Assembly (NCBI GenBank): GCA_039519185.1
Contig: CM076847.1
Location: forward strand, 24,177,251 to 24,241,250
Direction: 5' to 3'
Source of the DNA: Astragalus membranaceus
Lineage: Eukaryota > Streptophyta > Magnoliopsida > Fabales > Fabaceae
Length of the DNA stretch: 64,000 bases
The notes beneath the pieces were generated by a model. It searched no databases, was not told the DNA's origin, and worked only from the letters and a program-made list of their open reading frames with translations. Shown one piece after another: positions 1 to 10,137 of the stretch. Made by a program: the position numbers and the translations under genes. The stretch's first letter is position 1. Each line of letters opens with the position of its first letter.

Positions 1-225
1 ATAGCAAGGAAAGTAAATGACTTGGAAAATAAAAGGGCAAGAAAGTAAATAGCAAGGAAAGTAAATGACTTGGAAAATAAAAGGGCGAGAAAGTAAATAG
101 CGAGAAAATAAAAGAGCGAGAAAGTAAAAGAGCGAGAAAGTAAAAGAGCGAGAAAGTAAAAGGGCAAGAAAGTAAATAGCAAGAATTTAAAAGGCAAGAA
201 TTATAAAGAGCATGAAGAGTAAATT
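1..225. repeat. Purine-rich short tandem array
   Basis: Imperfect copies of a 14-18 bp unit of the form GCGAGAAAGTAAAA or GCAAGGAAAGTAAAT run from the left window edge to about 225. The array extends beyond the window. No protein is implied. Confidence 0.8.
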
Positions 226-429
226 GAAGTCATGAATCTTAGAGAGTCTTTGTCATTGATTTTCTAACAAAATTCAAGCTTAGTTACAAGTGAGGATCAA
301 GGTCCTATTTATAGGAAAATATGTGGGCCAAGGCACTTGAGTGGAGGGGCAAAATGGTCCAAAAAAAGTGGCAAATCAAGTTGGCAAAGATAGCCATCAG
401 CAAGTGGGTGCAGCCAAAATTGACTTGTC

Positions 430-765
430 TGGCGCCATGGTCGTGCGCCCATGTGCCTGGGTCGTGCGCCCTGGCCAGTCAATTTTGGCTGCTCTGCGCC
501 AGTTTTGCACCAGGGTCGTGCGCCTTGTGCTGGCAACAGCTGTTCTGCGATGCTGGCAAGCATGGGTCGTGCGCCTATGTGCCAGGGTCGTGCGCCCTGG
601 CCAGTCAATTTTGGCTGCTCTGCGCCAGTTTTTCACCAGGGTCGTGCGCCTATGTGCCAGGGTCGTGCGCCAGTCCTGCGCCAGTTTTGCGCCAGTCCTG
701 CGCCAGTTTTGCGCAGTCTTGCGCCAGTTTTGCTGCTTGGCGCCCTTGGCGCCCTTGGTGAGTGC
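430..765. repeat. GTCGTGCGCC-rich array
   Basis: The 10-mer GTCGTGCGCC recurs about seven times, followed by a GCGCCAGT(C/T)(C/T)TGCGCCAGTTTT array. A block of about 50 bp containing CTGGCCAGTCAATTTTGG occurs twice, about 123 bp apart (near 470 and 597). The region is CpG-dense inside AT-rich DNA. Long frames through it are by-products of the repeat. Confidence 0.85.
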
Positions 766-984
766 CAAGCTGTCTTAAAAATTGTTCCTCCTCAAATATT
801 TTCTTTGTTTCTTCATTTTTCCTCATATTTTCTCTTTTGCTTCAAAATAACACCTGAAAATAAAAAGTAAACATTTGTAGTAAAATAGCTCAAAAATATA
901 ATTAAAATACCAAATAAACTTAAGAAAAATAACTATTAAAAAGACTCTAAAAATAGATTTATCATTAGTCTTATCAAATGTAAC

Positions 985-1473
985 ATGCACAGATTCCTCA
1001 ATTACCCTATTTCTTTTATTGAAAATTCTAAAGGCCTTGCTAGATAAAGAGTAACCAAGAAAAATTCCTTCATCAGCCTTAGCATCAAATTTTCCTAAGT
1101 TATCCTTTCCATTATTTAATACAAAGCATTTGCAACCAAAAGTGTGTAAGTGTGCAATATTTGGTTTTCTCCCCTTGTAAAGTTCATAGGGGGTTTTCTT
1201 TTAAATAGGCCTAATCAAAACTCTATTCATAACATAAGAAGCAGTACTTACGGCATCCGCCCAAAAGTATTTTGGGACGTCGAGATCATTTAGCATTGTT
1301 CTGGAAAGTTCTTCCAATGATCTATTCTTCCTTTCAACGACTCCATTTTGTTGAGGAGTTCTAGGTGCTGAGAAGTTATGATTTATAGCAAGTTCTTCAC
1401 ATAAGCTTTCAAATTTTTCATTTTCAAACCCTCCACCGTGATCGGATCGAATGGAGATGATTTTCAATTCTTT
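985..1473 (-). pseudogene. Copia integrase C-terminal half
   Basis: This continues the integrase interrupted by CACTA-1. The minus-strand frame beginning at 1470 has RSDHGGGFEN (second catalytic aspartate), then TPQQNGVVERKNRSL, which carries the catalytic glutamate, then AVSTASYVMNRV. From 1200 to about 985 it continues in the same general reading as the post-integrase region (PYELYKGRKPN, HTFGCKCFVLNN, DEGIFLGYS, VHVTFDKTN). A stop near 1203 interrupts it. The sequence then changes to unrelated AT-rich DNA, so the reverse transcriptase is missing. Confidence 0.85.
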
Positions 1474-1790
1474 CACTAGTGCAAAAATGGGATTAGAATT
1501 AGACATTTAAAGTCAGGCGCTCAGATGCCTGACTACATAAGTGATGCGGTGGCAAACTTGTAATTAAAAGGCAAAACTCGCGAGTTTTAAAGTCAAGCGG
1601 ATACACGCCTGACTTCTAAAGTGAACAAATAGGGAAAAAAGTAGACTTTAGAAGTCAGGCGTGTATTCGCCTGACTACATAGGTGACGCGGTGGCAAACT
1701 TGTAATTATGGATGAAATTATTTGTTTCTATTTTAATACTTTAGAAGTCAGGCGTGTATTCGCTTGACTTCTAAAGTACCAAAATATAAA
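1474..1790. repeat. CACTA-1 left TIR and subterminal repeats
   Basis: After the TIR come alternating direct and inverted copies of AAGTCAGGCGTGTATTCGCC, pairing as CCTGACTTCTAAAGT...ACTTTAGAAGTCAGG. Such arrays are the known kind of binding region for CACTA accessory proteins. Two copies of a GTGACGCGGTGGCA-type motif sit within the array. Confidence 0.85.
1541..1708 (+). promoter_or_regulatory. Two copies of a subterminal GTGAYGCGGTGGCA motif
   Basis: Copies at 1541-1566 and 1683-1708 read GTGATGCGGTGGCAAACTTG and GTGACGCGGTGGCAAACTTG, each followed by TAATTA. The same motif appears in CACTA-4 (62306-62331) and, inverted and slightly changed, in CACTA-3 (61968-61992). A function in transposase binding is inferred only from conservation. 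Confidence 0.6.
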
Positions 1791-1799
1791 AAAATAATT

Positions 1800-2105
1800 T
1801 CAGTTACGCGTACCCTATCTCTCCACTCTCAGTACCCTAGCTCTCCACTTCTGAGAACCCTTCACTCTCAGCCTCTCACTCCACGAAGCCTCTCACTCTC
1901 ATATCGAACTCCACGAAGCCTCTCTCTCAGATCGAAGTGTTCCCTGCTCGGAATTCATGGTTTCTCCCTCAACGCACATGCCTCTCCTCTCCTCTCCTCT
2001 CCTCTCCTCTCCTCTCACACGCCTCTGCTAGGGTTTGTTGATTTCGTGAGCAAACTTGATGATTGAAGCTTGGAACAGCTTCAATCTTCCACCACAAAGC
2101 TTCGA
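1800..2105 (+). other. CT-rich leader and candidate first exon of the CACTA-1 chimera
   Basis: A pyrimidine-rich stretch (CTCTCACTC repeats, including five CTCCT units near 1983-2015) precedes GCTAGGGTTTG and ends with a plausible 5' splice site, ATGCAG|GTTATAC at about 2104. The nested element X then occupies the presumed intron, and the next plausible acceptor is AATCTCAG at 10137. Such CT-rich leaders are typical of plant 5' UTRs. No convincing protein is encoded, and the promoter was not identified. Confidence 0.45.
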
Positions 2106-3439
2106 ATGCAGGTTATACACAAAGCCCCTTTATTTTGCTTTACTGATTTGAGGTTTCGCAAAACCCTAATTGTAACGCCCCAAAAATATTTATCTACTTA
2201 TTTAATTAAATAAGGGCGTGTAACATCCTCAAAATAATTAATGGAATTATTTGGGTGTTAACCCAATTAAACCAATTTAGTACTTAACTGGTAAATTTAT
2301 CGAGTGCTAAAATTATTTATTGGTTGTCATCGGATCGTCAACCGGATAATACGGACCAAGGAAGTTTTGGAATCGAAATAGGAGATTTCGATCGATATGG
2401 TAATTTGACCGCGTTGCAACTTAAATATTAAATAAATATATATTTATGTATAAGTGTGTGCGTGTGAAAGGAGAAGAAAGAATTAAAAAGAGAAAAGAAA
2501 AGAAAGAGGATGCGAGAAACAGAGGGGAGGAGAGAAAAAGAAAAGAAGAGAGAAAGAAAGGGGGAGGAAGAAGAAGAGGAAAAATGGGGCAATTCCGCTC
2601 ATCAAAACGACTTCCGTCCAACACGAAAAATGCTCAGCGTTACTTCCTCTTCGATTTGGTACCAAGATTTTCATCATCAACTCACTCTCTCTCACTTTAC
2701 CATTTTCGAATTTGAGAGGAAAAATGGAGGTTTTGTGGTTCAAGCTCAAAGGAAAGCCTAGAATGGTGGTGAGGAGCGAGCTCAAGGTCGAACACGCGAA
2801 TATTGAAGTCCGATTTGGAGTTTTTGAAGAATTGAAGGTTAGGGTTCAAATTGGGGTTTTTGGTGAATAGTAGCTTTTGGAGGTTAGGGATGATGAATAG
2901 TGTTCGTGGAAGATTTCGTGGGATTCGGTATTTCGGTCAAAAACGGTTTCGTGATCGAGTGGGAAGCTTTGGGAGCGGATTGGGTGTCGCCGGAGCGGGG
3001 AATGTTCGTGTGGTTACTCGGTGGATTCGGCCGCTCGTGGTTCACGCTTCAAGGGTGAGTTCTACTCACGTTTAGGATTTTATGTTTCGAATTAATTAAT
3101 TAACTGTTTTACCACTTTCGCTGGACTGGAATATTTCTGGATATTGTCTGTTTCGGATTAGGAATCGATCGGAGCGAGTCTCGAGTTGTGTCGCGTTGAA
3201 ATGGAATTTTCGGTGATTTGATTTCGAAAGATTTTGACTTAAAAACCGTTAATTGGGAAATATGTCGCGTTTTGATAAAATCCGTTTTGAATGAGTTTTT
3301 GATTGACTTGAATGATTGTGTGACTTTGATTGGAACTGTTTTTATGGTTGTTGACTTGAATGATTGGAACTGTCAAATCGAGTTACTGAATGATTGTGTG
3401 ACTTGAATTTCGCAAGAAAACGGAAAACCTGCACTTTTC

Positions 3440-3565
3440 TGCAGAGGGTCGCGTCGCGACCCGTTCTCATCGCGTCGCGACCTGGCCCAGTTTTGTCACG
3501 CAAAATGTTTCTGTCGTTTTTCGCGTCGCGACGGTCGCAGTTCGCGTCGCGACGCTTTGCAGATT
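3440..3565. repeat. CpG-dense CGCGTCGCGA island in Y
   Basis: Four copies of CGCGTCGCGA lie within about 110 bp, in two close pairs (near 3450/3471 and 3521/3545). The surrounding DNA is AT-rich. The same decamer recurs in the Athila-like LTRs and its internal region about 48 kb away. Confidence 0.85.
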
Positions 3566-4099
3566 TTCAACAGTTTTTCACTGATTTTGTTTTCGCAATA
3601 ACTTTTGATCCGGGAACCCGATTGAGGTGTTCTCAGGGGCGTTGGAAAGCTTATTCAAAGATCTATCTATTTATATAAATTAAATGGCATAATGAACTGT
3701 TTTTGAAGTTGTAAACTATTTCGAAAAACTGAATAATAGTACTCGCGTGCGAACATATGTTTTATTAATAATAAAGCGGACTATGAGTCCTACGTGATAC
3801 GGTATAACTGATGCGGGACGATTATTATTTATTGTCTAAACCGGTCTACGATTCACGATATATATATATTATATCGACTATAGGAAACGGCCCAATGCGG
3901 GTATTATGATCGACTAACGGTCAAATGTAGAAGGACTAACTGTTCATTGAGTATAGGTGAACTAACAGGTCATCGAGTGTAGATATATTTAATATATATT
4001 TACGTGGTATGGGTGACGACCCATGTTGACATACTAGGAGGGGCAGTCATGATCCCCCACCCTAGGCTCCGATGCTAATAGTTAAACTATTATTGGTAA

Positions 4100-4265
4100 G
4101 GGGTTCGCCGGAAGATGCAAGGTTTGCGGCCGGTGTTGTGTTAAAAGTATTGTACTGCGTTCGCCGGAAGATGCAAGGTTTGCGGCCGGTGTTGTGTTAA
4201 AAGTTATTGTACTACGTTCGCCGGAATATGCAAGGTTTGCGGCCGGTGGTACGTAGAAGGGCCTA
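4100..4265. repeat. Tandem repeat in Y
   Basis: There are three copies of a unit of about 53-57 bp containing TTCGCCGGAAGATGCAAGG then TTTGCGGCCGGTGTTGTG, starting near 4104, 4158 and 4216. Degenerate copies continue to about 4375. The array matches in layout the repeats of Z at 5815-5985 (inverse orientation). Confidence 0.8.
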
Positions 4266-5814
4266 GGATGCTAGTTCATCGGGAGACGCAAGTGGATTGC
4301 AGCCGGTGTCTTACTAGATCGAAGCCTTATTGTATGATTCACCGAGATTAGCAAGCGGATTGCGGTCAGTGTTGTGTCGAATCTTAAAAATGTTTTAAAT
4401 GGACCGAGAGTGTTAGTAGGGGTCTCGGTGGAACTCACTGAGATTGTATCTCATTGTTTATATGTTGTGGTTTTACAGATAAACAGGGAAAGTGGAGATC
4501 CAAGAGGCACGAGTAGGTGATACTCGGATGGTTGCTGAAGACTTAGCTTTTATGCTTAAGTTATGTTTTCCCTTGTTAGTTATGTATCACAACATTATGG
4601 CTTTAACTGTTGTAAAAGTTATGTATTTATTTCCGCTTTCTTGTTTGATATTGGACACTGTATTTCACTGATGGTTTATGGTCTTATTTATGTTTAAGAC
4701 TGTTCTGTGGTTATTCAGTGAAAATTTTATAGTGATGTTCAGTATTTAAACAGGAAATATATCTCTGATGTTTTAGGAATGGTGCACTTGGGTATTTTTA
4801 CTCGATAAAAATACCGGGGTGTTACAGTGCGTGTGGTAGGACTAATATTTTTGTATTCACTTGTTTGATTTATTAATTGTTTATTAATTAATAGGGGGTT
4901 GTTATGTGATACAAATAATATAGGGAATATGTGTAATTGAGTTGATGTGTTAGTGCATAATGGGTTAGAAATAATTAAGTGGAGTGGGTGAGCCCACAAG
5001 GGTATGCGAAGTGTCCAAGGAAAATAGCCCATAGAGTGTGATGCTTACTTAAGTGAATTAGGTTAGGATTTTGTATGACAATTAGAAATCAAAACTCGAA
5101 TAGAAGTGAGAGGTGAGGAGAGAGGCGGCGGCTAGCATCAAGAGAGAGAGAGAGGAGAAAACGTGATCATCAAGCATCAAGGGAGAGGGATAGGCGTAGC
5201 ACTCAAAGGAGAGAAGGAAGGCTAAGATTTCACTCTTCTCCTAATCTAGGGTTTCGACTTCTACATCCTAAGGTAAGGGTGAGATTCATGTTTGATAATG
5301 TGTAACACCCCGGTATTTCTTTAACAAAGAAACACCTAAATATACAATTTGGTATAAATCAGAGTATAAAAATTCCTGTTCAGATATACATCTTACAAGA
5401 AACAGCGGAAACTAATAAAATAAATAATACAAGCTCGAGTCATACGACCGAATACAGATACAACTACAGAAGAACAAGGACAACTATAAAGGAATAAATC
5501 TTCGATCTTCTCCTCGAACCCGATAACCAACTGTGCCGCCAGCTGTCCTTATAACCTGTTCTCTGTAAAAACAACAAATATGGATTGGGTAAGACAACTT
5601 GTCTCAGTGAGTCCTACCGTGCCCCCTCACCGACACTCGGTTCAATATTAAACCGTTAACAATCATATTGATACCGAACATGTTACAGCGAATTGTTGAT
5701 CGTGAACCTTGCCACAAATCTCAACAAGTCGAGTCCAATCAAACAAGTCTTTATGTTTTATGAGGGACAGCCGGTTGTGAATAACCACGAATACCGGAGA
5801 TTATATTTGTTGAT

Positions 5815-5985
5815 TAGTGTAAACCGACGGCGAAACTCCACTCATCCCGGCACACAATCATATAATTAATTTGTTTAGTGTAATCCGACGGCGACACCCC
5901 GCTCATCCCGGCACACTAATACCTTATTATTCAATTGTTTAGTATAATCCGACGGCGAAACCCCGCTCATCCCGGAAACCCGTGA
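5815..5985. repeat. Tandem repeat in Z
   Basis: Three copies of a unit of about 60 bp have the core GTAATCCGACGGCGA(A/C)ACCCC then GCTCATCCCGG, near 5818, 5878 and 5942. This is the inverse-strand counterpart of the Y array. Confidence 0.8.
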
Positions 5986-6443
5986 GTTGACCACGCCAAA
6001 ACACATACAGGGCCTAGATAAGGGGTCATGACTACCCTCTCTAGTATACTACTTGTCAGGTCGTTACCCAACGAACGATATATACGACAATACATATCAA
6101 CGATCACCAAAGGATCAAACATAAGCTTATGATACTTATTCCATTTCATTCCATAGTCCATTTATGAAGAATTCTATTAACTTCAAGAATTATAATCAAT
6201 TCCAGGTCTTATATCCATATATAAGTTCAGCCCAACCATTACTCGGTGTGCTCACACGAAATCTAGGGTTTTCGTTCTCGACCAATTAGGTTTCAAGACT
6301 CTTTTTCAAAAATATAGTTTGAACGGTTTGAAGTTATGTTTTCAATAGGTTGGTAGCTTTAAAATTGTTTGGGAAAGGGATTAGGAAAGGTTCGGGATCG
6401 AACGGAGCGTTGAAACAAGAAAAACGGAGTCACGCATCAGGAT

Positions 6444-6565
6444 CACAGTGGCGCGCGGCGCGCGACTCGTGCGTGAGTTATGCGCCAGATGACAGAACCA
6501 ATTCTTCCACAGTGGCGCGCGGCGCGCGACTCGTGCGTGAGTTATGCGCCAGAGGACAGAACCAC
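6444..6565. repeat. GC-rich 64-bp tandem repeat in Z
   Basis: Two copies exactly 64 bp apart start CACAGTGGCGCGCGGCGCGC (6444 and 6508) and end TTATGCGCCAGA. It is the CpG-island counterpart in Z, with a motif different from that in Y. Confidence 0.85.
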
Positions 6566-8713
6566 CAGTCTGATGCCCAACTCGAAATTTTCTCACTTTC
6601 GTTCTCCGTTCGCTCTCGATTCGATTCCTAATTTTCGTTCCACCTGAAACCCAGAAAATTGGCAATATTCCAGAGTACATTTCAAATGCAAATCATTGTC
6701 AAAAATCATTTCAATTCGCTTATGATTTTCAAAACCGTAAATTGTCAATTTTTCCAAAACTCATAATTTGTTTCAAACACCCTACAGACTTGGTTTCCAG
6801 TAAAATTTCAGAATATACCAAGGTTCAAAACATTCAACTTATTCCCCTAATCGTGAGTAGAACTCACCCGGTTGACGACCTCGCGAGAAAATCACGCCGG
6901 AGCACGAACGATCGGACTGAAATCAAGGAGACTACCGAACGAGCACCGAAAACACCAACGAGGCCATAACATCAACATCTCCCTTGCTGAACTACTGCAA
7001 CAGCAACTTCACTTGCTTGAATAATCTGAAGTGGCAACCCAAATGATAGATCCTCTTCCAAATTCAAATGGAAGAACAAGCTTCTTGACTTGAAGATGCA
7101 TTTAGAATTGTAGTTTTTTCCAGGATCAGAGTGCGAATTTGAAACAGAATTATCTTGGTCAAAACCTAACCAAAACTATTCAAATCTGTGCCCAATGTGA
7201 AGGTAATTATGTCTACTTTCTCATGGAGGAGGATTCACACGCATGCATCCAGAGGTTTGGGAGATATCACCAAGACAAGGTGACTGGTCCAGGACAGTGT
7301 TGATTCTGAAACCGAAACTTGTAAACAGGATATCTCTCTCATTTCTCCATGAAATCATACGGTTCTTGTGCCCAAAATGAAGATAGTTTTGTCTACTTTC
7401 CAGAGAAACAAGAATCACGATCATCGGAGTTGTGGGCAGGGAGATTCGATGAAATCACCGAAGGTATACCCTACGGGTTTTACCCAGAAATTTGCTGAAC
7501 TTGCATCTTCACCCTCTAACTTGGAAATCCCAGCTCTATCCTTCTTCTACTCGAAAATGGTGGATGGAGATGTAGGGGAGGATGATCAGAAACAGTGGTA
7601 TCAAAGGGTAGAGGAAGAAAAATGGTGAAGGATGGCATGAAGATCACTTGCATGCACCAAGGTTTTGAGATTTCCTCTTCTTCTTTCCCCTCTCTCTCAC
7701 TCACGATTTCCCTCTCTCCCAAGCTCTCTTTCTTTTTCAGTTTGGTTCTATGTTCTGGAGAATGGAGGAATAATGGATCAGCTGAGTGTAAGTGCAAGGG
7801 GGCTGAGGGTTTTAATTGGGTGGAAAAGACCAAATTGCCCTTGGCCCATTTAGTCTTGATTTTTGAGGCTAAAACCCCAATAATCTTATGGCTTTCCGCT
7901 AGGCATAGGTTTCTCGACTAATCCTCATTCGAGTCGAGACTAACTACTCACCCAATTGATATGTCTTCGATGTGAGGCGAAATGACGATTTTACCCTTCA
8001 GCTGAATTGTTCAATTAAATTATGACTAAGCCACAATTAAATGTAGAGTAGGATTTCTTTGGACTTTTCCTCGACTATTCTTCGCCGAGACACGACCAAT
8101 TATTCCCACAAATAATTAAATCGGTCTTAGGCTTCATAGATCGAGTCTTTAAAAATTAGGGATGTTACATAATGTTTCATAGGAAGGGTTGTATGAGAGT
8201 TAGGGTTGTGGGTAGTCATCATGTGTGTTGCATGTCTATTGGATATTTGATGATTTGATTTGAGTGATATGAACATGCATACTATGCCTTTGATGATTTA
8301 CTTTGAGGATTTACCTTGATGATCCATTGATTTCTCCTATCACATGATTGATACCCTATGCTAAATGTTATGTTTGATCCATCATCCCCTGAGTTGATCG
8401 ATTTTCCAATATGTAATTGTTGACATATGCCTATGCGCTGTGAGATTTATGATGATTGATTCCCTATGTGACCCTACGTGATTTCAGGCCTAGGTGAGCA
8501 CCCTTATGCGAATTGTTTTTATATGTAGTCTTGTGTATTTGCCATGTACTGAATGATGTTTTGTGTGATGAACATGAACAAGTCCTAAAATTAGAATATG
8601 CCTCACCATGATCTTAAAAGATAAGGAATCGTATTTGTTTTCATGAGATGCTGAAAACTATTTTCAAAAATGCTGTTGCCACCCAGAAACCGTTTCTAAA
8701 GATGCAGAATGTT

Positions 8714-8800
8714 CCAAAACTGTTTCCGAAAACTGTGTTGCTATTCCAAAACTGTTTCCGAAAACTGTGTTGCTATTCCAAAACTGTTTCCGAAAATCAC
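8714..8800. repeat. 32-bp tandem repeat in X
   Basis: Three copies exactly 32 bp apart (8714, 8746, 8778) start CCAAAACTGTTTCCGAAAAC. Further on (9234-9400) X contains GTTGTT-rich DNA with repeated CACGTTGGATTGCC blocks. Neither encodes a recognisable protein. Confidence 0.85.
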
Positions 8801-10137
8801 TATGGTTGTCCCTAATTTTATGCACCGTTCCAATCCTTATGGAAAATCCCTACCTTTAAGATGTGACCCTATTTTATGGGTTGTTGCCAATTTTTGTGGA
8901 AAAATCCCTATCTTTAAGATGTGACCCTATTTTGAGGAAAATCCCTAATTAAATGAAGCAATCCTATTTTTGTGGAAAAATCCCTCTCTTTACGAAACCA
9001 AGCCTAGTTGTGGATTATTACTAAATGATTGCGAGTCATCCCTAGTGTTGTAGTCGCCCCAATTTGTGGAATGTCTCCTAGTGCCTTAGTGCCTAATATC
9101 GTTGTTTTGTTATTCCGTTGTAAAGTTGTAATCGTTGCCTCGTTGTTGCCTAGGATGTGAATTGTGTTGTCGTGTCTATATTGTTGTTAATACACCACAT
9201 TGGGTTGCCCATTTACGGGCATGGATTATATTGACGTTGTTGTTGTTGTTGTTGTCTTGGGTACCGTCGAATGGCCCAAGTTATATTGTTGTTGATATGT
9301 TGTTATTATTGCTGCACACGTTGGATTGCCCCATTTACGGGCATGGTCTATGTTGTTGTTGTTGTCATGTTGTTGTTTGCCAGGTTGTTGTTGTCATTGC
9401 GTCGCATGCACATCATTTACATATGGGGACAGTTGGCCCCGACACGTTGGATTGCCTCATTTGGCATGGATTAAGTTGGAAGCCTCATTTGGCTGGACCC
9501 GGTACCACATGCATTATAGGGTAGTTGGCCCTCTGTTGAGTCGCATTCGCATTTGCACTGCATGATTGAAGTCACCGACGGTGGTGACACGTCCTTGTTG
9601 TATACCTATTGTTGTGATCATGTAATGACAATTATGTTGTTGTAAGTTGATTGTCATTGTTGTAGATTAATCGATTGTTGTCGTATGCTGACTGTGGTGG
9701 CTACAACTAAGCGTGATGATTCCCTGATATCCTGACTTGTGCATACAATCTTTCATATGATCCTTTATACGATGTGATATCTCACCCCTTTTGTGGTTGT
9801 TACTTTTATAGGTGAGCCCGAGTGAATATTGTAGTCTTCCTTTCGTCTGGTGTCGTCTGCTCTGATAGGTAGCACTCGGGGAAGGGTCGATTACTGTGTT
9901 TACTTATATTTCAGTTGAATGTGAATCTTTTAGTAATTGGTACACTTTGCACTTTGTCGGTTGTTGATGTTTTGACGATGTTGAATATTTCCGCTGCATG
10001 TTTTGAGAAAACTACGAGGTTTTGTTTTACGTTGAAAAATGCGACACTCTTTTGGCGCGAAAAACTCTGATAAATTATGAATAAAACGATGGGTAGAAAA
10101 AGGGTGTTACACTAATCTTTGTTTTCATGAATCTCAG

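Larger units (their letters stand above)
1..984. other. Non-coding repeat-rich flank, probably LTR-retroelement DNA
   Basis: No coding frame here resembles a known protein. The stretch holds a purine-rich tandem array, a TATA-like CTATTTATAGG near 308-318, a GC-rich array and an AT-rich tail. At about 960-985 it abuts the C-terminal side of the Copia integrase region and replaces the expected reverse transcriptase. It is therefore probably part of another element that truncated the Copia, or of the Copia's own rearranged 3' half. The family was not recognised. Confidence 0.4.
2219..4826 (+). mobile_element. Element Y, solo-LTR-like, nested in X
   Basis: It starts TGTAACATCCTC, ends ACCGGGGTGTTACA, and is about 2.6 kb. 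The flanking 5-mers are GGGCG (2214-2218) and GTGCG (4827-4831), a TSD with one mismatch. It contains a CpG island (3440-3565), a tandem array (4100-4260) and an oligopurine/oligopyrimidine-rich stretch at 2460-2590. No protein is encoded. Its end is the inverse of the start of Z, so Y and Z are related but in opposite orientation. Confidence 0.75.
5301..8169 (-). mobile_element. Element Z, solo-LTR-like, nested in X
   Basis: It starts TGTAACACCCCGGTATTTC, ends AGGGATGTTACA, and is flanked by the perfect 5-bp TSD TAATG (5296-5300, 8170-8174). At 2,869 bp with TG...CA ends and no coding capacity, it resembles a long gypsy solo LTR. The minus strand is assigned because its start is the inverse of the end of Y. 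The pyrimidine-rich tract at 7660-7750 and the tandem repeats also mirror Y. Confidence 0.85.
2171..10111 (+). mobile_element. Element X, solo-LTR-like, with two nested relatives
   Basis: It begins TGTAACGCCCC and ends AGGGTGTTACA, and is flanked by the perfect 5-bp TSD CTAAT (2166-2170, 10112-10116). Without nested Y and Z it is about 2.45 kb, has TG...CA ends and no coding capacity. A 5-bp TSD and TGTAAC...GTTACA ends fit a long Ty3/gypsy solo LTR. A non-coding LTR-element derivative is possible. It lies in what looks like intron 1 of the captured chimera. Confidence 0.8.

Noticed and set aside
309..870. Four overlapping frames of 99-146 codons on both strands
   Set aside because: All frames of a GC-rich 10-mer repeat stay open together; no family similarity.
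4807..5320. Inverted GGGGTGTTACA ... TGTAACACCCC interpreted as the TIRs of a small DNA element
   Set aside because: The 5-bp TSDs pair each end with distant partners (2219 with 4826, 5301 with 8169), so these are ends of two separate LTR-like elements.
9135..9565. Plus-strand frames rich in V, L and C
   Set aside because: They reflect GTT repeats in element X in three frames.
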